This document shows positions 46,481-55,067 of a stretch of DNA of 64,000 nucleotides, one piece after another; the stretch's first letter is position 1, and every line of letters begins with the position of its first letter. The DNA is from CBDHFQ01 sp965262565 (GTDB taxonomy: Bacteria; Bacteroidota; Bacteroidia; J057), in the NCBI GenBank assembly GCA_965262565.1, contig CBDHFQ010000005.1, forward strand, positions 496,001-560,000, given 5' to 3'. A program made the position numbers and the translations under genes. The notes beneath the pieces are model-generated. The model was not told the origin of the DNA. It saw nothing but the letters and a program-made list of their open reading frames with translations, and did no database searches.

Positions 46481-47074
46481 TTATATCCACTCCTCTATCA
46501 CCTTTAAGATATCTTCATTTTCCTTAAAATGGATAGCGTGGATACCGATGGATCTCGCAGCTTCTAAAAATCTAGGAGAATCGTCCCAATAAATAATATC
46601 TTCCACTTTATGGATCCACTTATCTTCGATCAATTGGTCCACCATAAATTCATAAAACCTGGGATTCTTTTTCAGATACCCTATATCACAAGTGCAGTAA
46701 AAACGATCAAATTGTTTATTTAATCCTTTTACTTCCCAGAGTTGCTGCTTTCGATTCACTTCCTGCTGGGATGCCAACAAACAGCGATAGTGTTGCCGCA
46801 AAGGTTGAATGGCAGCCACTAACTCACTGTCAATTCTGATGTCGTTTTTAAACCAATATGCTAATAGCGCATCTACATCCTTGTCCCATTTCCACTGGTC
46901 AAGGTAGGGAAGTAACATTTCTTTGATATCCTTTTTTCCTTTTGCACACTGATGAAATTCCTCTCTAAAGAATTCGGAAATCACTTCTTCTCCTACATTG
47001 AAGTCTTTTTTGAACTGGACCGAAAAATAGTCCGATTTATTTACTACGCCGTCTATATCGAATATAAATACCAT
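46481..47074 (-). CDS. HAD-superfamily hydrolase
   Basis: A 197-residue HAD protein. Motif I is FIFDIDGVVN (the nucleophile is the first Asp), a helical cap follows, and motif IV is IIYWDDSPRFLEAARSIGIH near the carboxyl end. The sequence resembles sugar-phosphate or nucleotide phosphatases, but a Lys motif III is not obvious, so catalysis is likely but not proven. The gene is divergent from the M19 dipeptidase; a CATTGGCAC copy (47092) sits between them. Confidence 0.85.
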   Translation of the reverse strand: MVFIFDIDGVVNKSDYFSVQFKKDFNVGEEVISEFFREEFHQCAKGKKDIKEMLLPYLDQWKWDKDVDALLAYWFKNDIRIDSELVAAIQPLRQHYRCLLASQQEVNRKQQLWEVKGLNKQFDRFYCTCDIGYLKKNPRFYEFMVDQLIEDKWIHKVEDIIYWDDSPRFLEAARSIGIHAIHFKENEDILKVIEEWI

Positions 47075-47183
47075 AAGGCTAATCTATGATGCATTGGCAC
47101 GAAAAAACAATTCTAACTAACAAATTCACCAACATTTTTTATATTGATTGTCACTTTATCAATTCAACCCTAATCCCAACATC

Positions 47184-48476
47184 ATGACGCTATATCTATT
47201 ACGCTATCTTTCCACTCCTACCCTAATCATATGTCTTATCTTCCTTTTTGGTTGTGCTCCAGATAGTGCAGAAGAAACAGAGATGTCCGAGGAAGAATTA
47301 CGGGAGTTGGCATTAGCCATTCACGATAGAGCTTTAACCTTAGATACGCACGCAGATACCCCTTTGAGGATGATAGAACCGGGCTTCAAGATGTCTGAGA
47401 AGCACGATCCAAATGAAACGGGTTCTAAGGTAGATTATCCAAGAATGATAGAAGGAGGATTGGATGGGATCTTTTTTGCCGCTTTTGTGGCTCAAGATAT
47501 CAGAGATGATGATGGCCATTCCAGAGCTAAAGTCCTTTGTTTACAGATGATAGATTCCATAGAAGCTTCTGTGGCGCATAATGCAGACATTACAGCTATC
47601 GCCCTTGATCCGGAAGATGCTTACGAACTGGAAAAAGAAGGAAAGCGAGCCATTTATATAGGTATAGAAAATGGGTATCCAATAGGTAATGATATTTCTA
47701 ATGTGGAATTATATTATAACAAAGGGGTGAGATATATTACCCTCGTCCATTCTTCTAACAATGATATCGCAGATTCTGCCACGGATGATGAAGGGACAGA
47801 ACATGGAGGGATTAGTGAATTTGGAGAAGAAGTGGTCAGCGAGATGAATCGCCTGGGAATTATGGTAGATGTATCTCATGGAAACGATAGCGTATTTTAT
47901 GATGCGATCGAAATGTCAAAAGCCCCTATTATTGCTTCCCATTCTAATGCTCGTGCTGTGACAGATCATCCGCGCAATATGACAGATGAAATGTTGAAAT
48001 TGATGGCGGAAAATGGTGGTGTGGTTCAATTAACCATGCTGGCGACTTATTTGAGAGAAGCACCGGAAAATCCGGCCAGAGATAGTGCTATTGCCGAATT
48101 ACGTGCGAATATGCCTCCTCCCAGTGAAATGACAGAAGAAGATAGACTGGCATTGAGAGAGGCGTTCAATAAGATTAATGAAGAATATCCTCAACCTCCC
48201 GCAACCGTAGAGCATGTAGTGGACCATATAGATCACATTGTAGAGGTTGCAGGAATAGATCATGTGGGCATAGGATGCGATTTTGATGGCGGCGGCGGCA
48301 TAGAAGGTGTATTTGATGTGAGTGAAGTACCCAATATTACCATAGAATTAGTAAAAAGAGGTTATTCGGAAGAGGAAATTAAGAAAATCTGGGGCGGTAA
48401 TTTGATTCGGGTATTTAAAGAGGTTCAACAAGTAGCTGAGGAATGGGAAGGAGATGAAGTAGCAGTTAGTAAATAA
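47184..48476 (+). CDS. Membrane dipeptidase (M19), predicted lipoprotein
   Basis: About 430 residues from the ATG at 47184, where a signal peptide with lipobox FLFGC (Cys24) begins; the upstream in-frame TTG would add 12 residues. M19 dipeptidases (renal dipeptidase family) are zinc enzymes. Visible sites are LDTHADTPLRM, VDVSHGNDSVFYDA, PIIASHSNARAV and HVGIGCDFDGGG. They cut dipeptides, including cyclic or D-amino ones. Here the enzyme would sit on an outer or inner membrane leaflet. The stop is followed by the 48525 gene. Confidence 0.92.
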   Translation: MTLYLLRYLSTPTLIICLIFLFGCAPDSAEETEMSEEELRELALAIHDRALTLDTHADTPLRMIEPGFKMSEKHDPNETGSKVDYPRMIEGGLDGIFFAAFVAQDIRDDDGHSRAKVLCLQMIDSIEASVAHNADITAIALDPEDAYELEKEGKRAIYIGIENGYPIGNDISNVELYYNKGVRYITLVHSSNNDIADSATDDEGTEHGGISEFGEEVVSEMNRLGIMVDVSHGNDSVFYDAIEMSKAPIIASHSNARAVTDHPRNMTDEMLKLMAENGGVVQLTMLATYLREAPENPARDSAIAELRANMPPPSEMTEEDRLALREAFNKINEEYPQPPATVEHVVDHIDHIVEVAGIDHVGIGCDFDGGGGIEGVFDVSEVPNITIELVKRGYSEEEIKKIWGGNLIRVFKEVQQVAEEWEGDEVAVSK

Positions 48477-48490
48477 ATTAGATATAGGTT

Positions 48491-49093
48491 GTTCCAATGC
48501 GCCTGGGCTTTCTCTATTATCGCTATGTGGTACGCTTCGTGGATGATTATTTTTGGAATGGTGTTATCGGGGACAGAGGTTCATCCGTTACGCCTGTCAT
48601 TATGCGAGATGGAATATTCCTCTTCGACACACACTCTTTCCGTTCAGCTCAAACTATTTTTGACAGATGTGAATGAGGCGCTGGTATTCGATCCCTATAG
48701 CAAGGAGTTAGCTTTTTGTGAAGAAAATGAGGCCGATTATGCGGAGCGACTATTATTGGAATATTTGTGCCGTTTCTTTTTTGTGAAGGTCAATGGGCAA
48801 GAGATGCCGCTTGAAATATTAGGGAAGAGGTTGAGTGGAACGGGAGATAATACCGCTTTATGGGTGTATTTCGAATATGTGATGGAGGAATCCCTACACA
48901 GCTTAGAAGTGAAAAATGCCGTATTTACTGATCTGTTTTTCGATCAGACAAATTTGGTATATGCGCATGTAGATGGAGCGTCCAAAAGTCTTATGCTGAA
49001 TAAAGAAACGCCTCTTCATTTACTTACATTTAAGAAATAGCCTTGCGAATATCAGTGGTTCATTCCCAGAGATTAGCTTTAGCGCATTGGCAC
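48491..49093. repeat. Inverted CATTGGNAC motif pair flanking the DUF6702-like gene
   Basis: GTTCCAATGCGC (48491-48502) faces GCGCATTGGCAC (49082-49093), 11 of 12 bases complementary. The pair encloses the gene 48525-49040. The arms are the same motif that recurs elsewhere in the window. Whether this is a deliberate bracket or a coincidence of a common motif is undecided. Confidence 0.5.
48525..49040 (+). CDS. DUF6702-like exported protein
   Basis: Counted from the ATG at 48525 the protein has about 171 residues; a TTG start at 48489 is possible. It begins with a hydrophobic segment (MWYASWMIIFGMVLSG) and then HPLRLSLCEMEYSSSTHT, a start shared with DUF6702 proteins. Those are usually followed by a HupE/UreJ-like gene, as here (73 bp). 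The fold is beta-rich. Their role is unknown; they are probably envelope proteins that work with the neighbour. Confidence 0.6.
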   Translation: MWYASWMIIFGMVLSGTEVHPLRLSLCEMEYSSSTHTLSVQLKLFLTDVNEALVFDPYSKELAFCEENEADYAERLLLEYLCRFFFVKVNGQEMPLEILGKRLSGTGDNTALWVYFEYVMEESLHSLEVKNAVFTDLFFDQTNLVYAHVDGASKSLMLNKETPLHLLTFKK

Positions 49094-49112
49094 CAAATAA
49101 ATAACCAAAGAT

Positions 49113-49697
49113 ATGCTTCCTTTCCCTTTTTACCTCAAATTAGGCTTTGAACACATTGCCAATTTAGCGGGATTTGATCACATTATGTTTTTAGTCGTGT
49201 TATGTGCGGTGTATAGAATGGATCAATGGAGAAATATTCTCATTTTGGTCACAGCATTTACCATCGGACATAGTATTACCCTCGCTCTTTCCTCTTTAGA
49301 AGTCATCGTCATTCCTTCATCCATTATTAAGTTCCTCATTCCTTTAACCATATTTGTGACGGCCATTCATAATGTAGTAAGTAAACAGGAAAGCATCTCT
49401 CAGCCCAAGATGGGGAGAAACTACCTGATGGCCCTATTTTTCGGCTTTATTCATGGGATGGATTTCTCAAATTATTTTAAAGCACTACTCATGGATAAGG
49501 ATAGTATCCTCCTTCCTCTGTTAGGTTTTAACATCGGAATAGAGTTAGGTCAGCTATTAGTGGTATTAGGGATAGTAGGAATCAGCTTTCTTGCCTTACA
49601 TGTATTCAAAGTCAAACATAGAGAATGGAACCTGTTTGTGTCGGGTGCTGCCGCTGGAATGTCCTTCCTCTCCATGATAGACAATAAGTTCTGGTAA
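49113..49697 (+). CDS. HupE/UreJ-family membrane protein
   Basis: A 194-residue protein with about six membrane helices. His-rich metal-binding stretches are HIANLAGFDHIMFLVVL, FTIGHSITLAL and GFIHGMDFSNYF, as in HupE/UreJ nickel or cobalt permeases. The gene directly follows the DUF6702-like gene on the same strand; the pair is commonly seen together in Bacteroidota, so they likely form a unit. The true substrate (metal ion or other) is not established. Confidence 0.8.
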   Translation: MLPFPFYLKLGFEHIANLAGFDHIMFLVVLCAVYRMDQWRNILILVTAFTIGHSITLALSSLEVIVIPSSIIKFLIPLTIFVTAIHNVVSKQESISQPKMGRNYLMALFFGFIHGMDFSNYFKALLMDKDSILLPLLGFNIGIELGQLLVVLGIVGISFLALHVFKVKHREWNLFVSGAAAGMSFLSMIDNKFW

Positions 49698-49914
49698 TTT
49701 CGATTTTATCCCACTCATCTTTCTAAAGGCTCTTCCTCTTGACTATTTTCTTATTTCCATAGGCCAAGCAACAAATGGCATGAGGTAAATTATTCATGAA
49801 ACAATTAAACAAATATTGAATTTTACTGAATTTAAATTAAATATATATTGCATTAAATAAATTAGTTAGAAGCTATTCTCACTATAACCTATAGTACAAT
49901 TATTTAATTTTAGC

Positions 49915-51933
49915 ATGAATCAATATTTACCTTTATTATTCTCCCTACTTCTCATTCTATCTAGTTGTGATATGAGCCTACCCGATGATGCTATTGAGCC
50001 TCAGGCAGCAGGACCTTCCCTAGGACAATTAGATGTTCCTGAAGATTTTGAATTTGTGATGGCGGCTAAGCAGCGGTTAACTATTCAGGTACAGGATTCG
50101 AGCGGTCAATTGTTAAGTGATGTACCTTTTGGATTATATACTGGCCCTGTAGATAGAGGAGGATTGTTGCTTGGATCTGGTGCAACAGATGAATCAGGTA
50201 CATTTAGCACTGAAATAGTACTATCCACTGATCAGGGTATTATTTATGCTTACACTCCTTATGGGACTATTGTTCCAAATCAAATGATTTCTATATCTGA
50301 TGGGGAGACGATATTTCAGTGGGGAACAGGTGAGGCAGTAGTTAGTGGAAGTCGTACCGCGAGTGCTTCCACCTTTGAATGTGGCTCAAACTTTTATCAG
50401 GTCATAGGTAACTCCTTGAAAAAACTGGATGTATTAAGTAAAACCTATCTATCAGTAGGAAATGCAAGTTCCAACTACAATGGCATCGGGTTTAATTCTC
50501 AGGATAATTTTATTTATGGAATGAAGAAAAAAGGAGATGGGAACATAGAATTATGGAAAATTAATACTGATGGGAGTGAAACAAATTTAGGACAAATAGC
50601 TGGATACACTGGTAATAATTCTTATAAAGGAGATTTTGATTTAAATGGCAACTTGTATGCTCCCTATTTTAATAATGGAAGCTGGTCCTTATTTATTACT
50701 GACGTAGACCAAACTCCTTTAACAGCTACTAATCAAGCATTAACGGAACTGAATCAAGTAGATAATTCTCATGATTTTGCTTATAATCCAATAACTGATA
50801 AATTTTACAGTTTAACCCAAAAGTCCGAACTCATCGAACTAGATCATCATGCACTAACCATTAAAGTAATAGCAAACCTCAACGCAGATTTAGGAAACGG
50901 GACATATGGCGCTTTGTGGTGCGATAGTAGTGGGAATATCTATATGAGCGAGAATAAGAGTGGTAACATTTATAAAATTGTGATGGATGTAAATGGATCT
51001 CCTGCTAATGCCGTATTCGTTATGCAAGGACAAAGTACCAATCAAAATGATGGAGCGTCCTGCCCACTAGCAACCTCTCCTTTTGAAGATACAGATGGAG
51101 ATGGAGTATTAGATGGAATTGATGTGTATCCTGATGATGAGGAATTAGCATATGCCTCTTATTATCCAGCTAAAAGCGCTTATGGTACTTATGCTTTTGA
51201 AGATTTGTGGCCGTTAGAAGGAGATTACGACTTTAATGACCTTGTAATAGACTACAATTTTGAATACGCAAAAAATCCGTTAAACAAGATCTCCAAGCTC
51301 ATTCTGCGTTTCAAAGTAAAAGCTATCGGTGCTGGATATAAAAATTCCTTCGGAATATCCTTTGATGACTTAACTCCTTCTCAGATAGCATCTGTATCAG
51401 GTACAGAAACAAGTACTATTTCTATCGCCGCTAATGGAACAGAAAATGGTCAATCTTCTGCGGTAATCATGGTGTTTGACGATGGGCATGGACTATTTGG
51501 GATGGAAACTGGTAAATTCATCAACAGCGGCGGAACAGGTTTCGTTACAAAAGCCCCTTATGAATTGACTATAGAAGTAGATCTAACTCAGGGATTAGAT
51601 GCTATAGGAACTGTAAATCCCTTTATCTATACTAGAGACGATCGTGGAAGTGAAATTCATATGTTGAATTACCCCCCTACGGATTTAATGAACACTAACC
51701 TTTTTAATCAACATGATGATTTAAGCGATCCTACGTCAGGAAAATTTTATAGTGGAAGAAACGGATTACCATGGGGATTAGAGTTTCCTTCTAATTTTAA
51801 TCATCCTATTGAAAAAACGAACGCCCTGAATGCCTATCCTAAATTTAATAATTGGATTATGTCGGGCGGATTAAGTGATACAGATTGGTACGAAATAAAT
51901 CATGCAGTAGTAGATAGCATTTATGTACAATAA
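49915..51933 (+). CDS. LruC-domain lipoprotein (A)
   Basis: A 672-residue lipoprotein with a lipobox at LILSSC (Cys18), followed by DMSLPDDAIEP. An Ig-like domain (about residues 50-125) contains LTIQVQDSSGQLLSDVPFG. A beta-propeller-like region follows, with YQVIGNSLKKLDVLSKTY and NYNGIGFNSQDNFIYGM. A calcium repeat DTDGDGVLDGIDVYPDD near 400 leads into the LruC domain with EGDYDFNDLVIDYN and the tail TDWYEINHAVVDSI. The LruC domain occurs in Leptospira, Vibrio and Bacteroidota. Its function is unknown, probably adhesion or signalling at the surface. The intergenic region ends with a strong terminator. Confidence 0.9.
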   Translation: MNQYLPLLFSLLLILSSCDMSLPDDAIEPQAAGPSLGQLDVPEDFEFVMAAKQRLTIQVQDSSGQLLSDVPFGLYTGPVDRGGLLLGSGATDESGTFSTEIVLSTDQGIIYAYTPYGTIVPNQMISISDGETIFQWGTGEAVVSGSRTASASTFECGSNFYQVIGNSLKKLDVLSKTYLSVGNASSNYNGIGFNSQDNFIYGMKKKGDGNIELWKINTDGSETNLGQIAGYTGNNSYKGDFDLNGNLYAPYFNNGSWSLFITDVDQTPLTATNQALTELNQVDNSHDFAYNPITDKFYSLTQKSELIELDHHALTIKVIANLNADLGNGTYGALWCDSSGNIYMSENKSGNIYKIVMDVNGSPANAVFVMQGQSTNQNDGASCPLATSPFEDTDGDGVLDGIDVYPDDEELAYASYYPAKSAYGTYAFEDLWPLEGDYDFNDLVIDYNFEYAKNPLNKISKLILRFKVKAIGAGYKNSFGISFDDLTPSQIASVSGTETSTISIAANGTENGQSSAVIMVFDDGHGLFGMETGKFINSGGTGFVTKAPYELTIEVDLTQGLDAIGTVNPFIYTRDDRGSEIHMLNYPPTDLMNTNLFNQHDDLSDPTSGKFYSGRNGLPWGLEFPSNFNHPIEKTNALNAYPKFNNWIMSGGLSDTDWYEINHAVVDSIYVQ

Positions 51934-51958
51934 ATTTCATTAAGTATACTTAGTTATT

Positions 51959-51990
51959 CCTGCCTCGGGTTAGCCGAGGTAGGTTTTTTT
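51959..51990 (+). terminator. Terminator of LruC gene A
   Basis: CCTGCCTCGG (51959-51968) pairs with CCGAGGTAGG (51974-51983), ten bases with one G-T pair, around a five-base loop, followed by a seven-T run. Confidence 0.9.
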
Positions 51991-52244
51991 GATTGCATTT
52001 TAACAATTTCATTCCAACAACTATTAACTTCCGGTAGGTCTCTGCATTTCACAAAAGTCTCTTAGCTGTTCGAATTAATCAGGATAATCCGTTTCTTACC
52101 CTTCTGAAATATATCAAATCTAATATTTCCAATATAAATAAATTGATCATCAACGTTTAAAAAAATGGCATCTATTCTTTTCTTACCATTAAAAGGATGC
52201 AATATACCTTAACAGTTAGTCTTTTAAATTCATTATATCAAATA

Positions 52245-52252
52245 TACATTTG
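52245..52252 (+). promoter_or_regulatory. -7 promoter box of LruC gene B (TAnnTTTG)
   Basis: TACATTTG fits the consensus and lies 30 bp before the ATG at 52283. It overlaps the palindrome TCAAAT-ATAC-ATTTGA at 52238-52253, so a repressor could bind over the box. The rest of the 350-bp gap between the two LruC genes holds only the terminator and AT-rich sequence. Confidence 0.55.
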
Positions 52253-52282
52253 AAATAAAGTATTAAAATTAAATATATTCAA

Positions 52283-54358
52283 ATGTTGGAACTTGATCAA
52301 ATAGAAGAAATAAGATCCAGATGCAAGACTTTTCCCATTAAGAACACATGGAAATTGTTGGTTCCTTTTTTATTACTATTCAGTAGTTGTGAGCTTTCTT
52401 TACCCGATGAAGAACTCCAGTCTCCTGAGGATGTAGAATCTATGGAAGAGCTTCAAGTACCTGAAGATTTCGAATTCACAATTTCAAGGACACAACTACT
52501 GACCTTAGAAGTTAGTGATTCTAATGGCCAGGCATTATCAGGTGTTCCTTTCGGTATTTATAACGGCCCCGCTGACCGAGGAGGAGATCTTTTATCAGCT
52601 GGAGCAACAAATGAGGCTGGATTAGTAAGTTTTGAAATTAGTATCCCTTCCAGCCAGGAAAAAGTGTATGCTTATACGCCTTATGGAATTATTACTCAAA
52701 ATCAGATGATTCCCTTAAGTGATGAAGATCTCATATTTCAATGGGGCTCAGGTGAAACAGTTCCTGATGGAAGTAGAAGAATGCAATCAAGCTCCTTCGA
52801 GTGTGCTGCCGCCTTTTATCAAGTAATTGGCAATTCCCTTAAAAAGTTAGACGTTCTCAGTGGAACCTATATCACTGTAGGTGATGCAAAGACTAATTAT
52901 AATGGAATTGGATATAATGTAGAAGATAGTTTAATCTATGGAACCCGAAAAGATAATGGCAATATACATCTATGGCGGATCGGTACAGATGGGAAAGAAA
53001 CTGACTTAGGTGCCATTTCAGGATACACCGGAAATAATGCATACAAAGGAGATTTTAATTTAAATGGGAATCTTTATTCACCATATTTTGAAAGTGGTAA
53101 TTGGACATTATTTATTACAGATGTGAGTGAAACGCCACTCAATGCTACCAGTTCCTCAATTACAGAATTAAATGAAGTAGCTAATGCACACGATTTTGCA
53201 TATAACGCCTTACAGAATAAGTTCTACGGAATGACACAAAATTCAGAACTGATTGAATTAGATCATCAAAACCTGACAATTCAAGTGATTAAAAATTACC
53301 AATCGGAAATAGGTAATGGAACTTACGGAGCTTTGTGGTGCGATGTCAATGGCAATATTTATTGTGGAAATAATCAAAATGGAGATATCCATAAAATAAC
53401 TATGACTGAAAATGGAACTCCTACTGACATTACATATATCATGACCAGTCAAAGCACTAATAATAATGATGGAGCTTCATGTCCATTGTCCACAGCCCCA
53501 ACGGATGATACCGATGATGATACGGTATTGGATGGAATAGACGAATATCCTACGGATCCTAATATAGCTTATGCTACCTTTTTACCTGCCAAAAACGTGT
53601 TCGGCTCTTACGCATTTGAAGATTTATGGCCTGCCAAAGGGGATTATGATTTTAATGATTTGATTATCAACTACAACTATGAAATAGCTAAAGATCCTGC
53701 AAATGATATTGAGAAAATTATTATGCGTTTTAGAATTAGAGCCATAGGTGCGGGATTCCAAAGCTCATTTGGTGTATCCTTTGATGATCTTATTCCTTCT
53801 CAAATTAGTAGTGTTAGTGGAACAGAAACTACCACCATTTCCACGGCCTCTAATGGCGTTGAAAATGGACAATCTAAAGCAGTTATCATAGTTTTTGACA
53901 ACGGTCAGTCCTTATTTGGTGAACAACCGGGAAAATTTATCAATAGCGGTGGGACAGGACCAGGATATGTAGAAAAGGATTCCTACGAGTTGACAATAGA
54001 AATAAACTTAATCAATGGAATTTCGAATGTAGGAAGGATCAATCCATTCATTTATACCAAAGGGGTAAGGGGAAATGAAATACATATGAAAAATTATCCT
54101 CCCACTGATCTAGTAAATACAAGTCTCCTTAACACCCAACATGACAAATCAAATTCAAGCACCGGAGTGTATTATCAAACTAGTAATGGCCTACCGTGGG
54201 CGATGGAATTTCCTGCTAGCTTTAATTATCCTATCGAAAGAGTCGAAGTGCTCAAAGCGTATCCTAAATTTGGGAATTGGGTTCTATCTGCGGGAACAAA
54301 TGATACAGATTGGTACGACATAAATAATGCGCGAGTAGATAGTGTATTTATAAAATAG
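52283..54358 (+). CDS. LruC-domain lipoprotein (B), paralogue of A
   Basis: A 691-residue protein that matches gene A along its whole length: lipobox FSSC (Cys36) with ELSLPDEELQS, the Ig-like domain, the propeller-like region (YQVIGNSLKKLDVLSGTY), a calcium repeat degraded to DTDDDTVLDGIDEYPTDP and the LruC domain with KGDYDFNDLIINYN. The signal peptide has an unusually long charged start (about 24 residues before the hydrophobic core) with no internal Met, so the ATG at 52283 is used. It is probably an old tandem duplicate of A, now clearly diverged. Confidence 0.9.
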   Translation: MLELDQIEEIRSRCKTFPIKNTWKLLVPFLLLFSSCELSLPDEELQSPEDVESMEELQVPEDFEFTISRTQLLTLEVSDSNGQALSGVPFGIYNGPADRGGDLLSAGATNEAGLVSFEISIPSSQEKVYAYTPYGIITQNQMIPLSDEDLIFQWGSGETVPDGSRRMQSSSFECAAAFYQVIGNSLKKLDVLSGTYITVGDAKTNYNGIGYNVEDSLIYGTRKDNGNIHLWRIGTDGKETDLGAISGYTGNNAYKGDFNLNGNLYSPYFESGNWTLFITDVSETPLNATSSSITELNEVANAHDFAYNALQNKFYGMTQNSELIELDHQNLTIQVIKNYQSEIGNGTYGALWCDVNGNIYCGNNQNGDIHKITMTENGTPTDITYIMTSQSTNNNDGASCPLSTAPTDDTDDDTVLDGIDEYPTDPNIAYATFLPAKNVFGSYAFEDLWPAKGDYDFNDLIINYNYEIAKDPANDIEKIIMRFRIRAIGAGFQSSFGVSFDDLIPSQISSVSGTETTTISTASNGVENGQSKAVIIVFDNGQSLFGEQPGKFINSGGTGPGYVEKDSYELTIEINLINGISNVGRINPFIYTKGVRGNEIHMKNYPPTDLVNTSLLNTQHDKSNSSTGVYYQTSNGLPWAMEFPASFNYPIERVEVLKAYPKFGNWVLSAGTNDTDWYDINNARVDSVFIK

Positions 54359-54393
54359 AAGTATTTTCCAGTTATATCATTGACTACTTTTTG

Positions 54394-54425
54394 AAAGCTG
54401 CCTCACTCGTAGGCAGCTTTTTTTT
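54394..54425 (+). terminator. Terminator of LruC gene B
   Basis: AAAGCTGCCT (54394-54403) pairs perfectly with AGGCAGCTTT (54411-54420) around a seven-base loop and runs into a T tract. Confidence 0.92.
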
Positions 54426-55002
54426 ACCATTAATCTCTCCTTACATTTTTTATTCGAGAAAACTTCCATTCCAAATATTCTAGGGCATAGTAGCTTGAAT
54501 TCTCCTTGAAACATAAATGTTTAGTTGAAACTCTCCTGCTAATTATTATGAAAATAAATAGCTATTTTCTATCAAATTATTAATTTATTTTTTGTAAGGT
54601 AGCTCATTGTGCTAATTTTCTGACTGTGGTGATCAGTAAATCCTGAAAAATGGATCATTAGCTATTGCTTAAATCAACATGATGTTGAAAAGACATCCAG
54701 ATGCCCATTTGTAGTAAAGGGAATGTTGGATATTGAAGTTAAATGCATTATTGCATCTAGTTTGTCCTTAGTTTCTTTCCTCTCATAAGAGGTTCATTTT
54801 TCTTCGCCTAATTATATCATCTTCTTTAATACTATTTGCTAAGTGAAGCCTTAATATGATTACTGATAAGCTCAATAATGTCTTTGACTTATCTTGAAAT
54901 TACTCCTATCTCCTGCCTTTGTAAAAAGATCCTGCCTGTTTTATCAAGTCTAAAATCATTTTCTATGCATGACTAACAGTACCTCGTAGAAGGTGCCTCT
55001 TA
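54426..55002. other. Gene-free AT-rich gap between convergent LruC genes
   Basis: About 580 bp with no ORF of note, no RNA gene recognised and no repeat. It separates two convergent genes, each with its own terminator. Nothing further is seen here. Confidence 0.7.
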
Positions 55003-55037
55003 AAAAGAAAAAAACTGCTTCACTTATTGAAGCAGTT
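55003..55037 (-). terminator. Terminator of LruC gene C
   Basis: AACTGCTTCA (55013-55022) pairs perfectly with TGAAGCAGTT (55028-55037) around five bases. Read on the minus strand it is followed by a T-rich tract (complement of the A-run at 55003-55014). Confidence 0.92.
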
Positions 55038-55067
55038 AACGTATTTATATTTCGGTCTTGATAAAAA

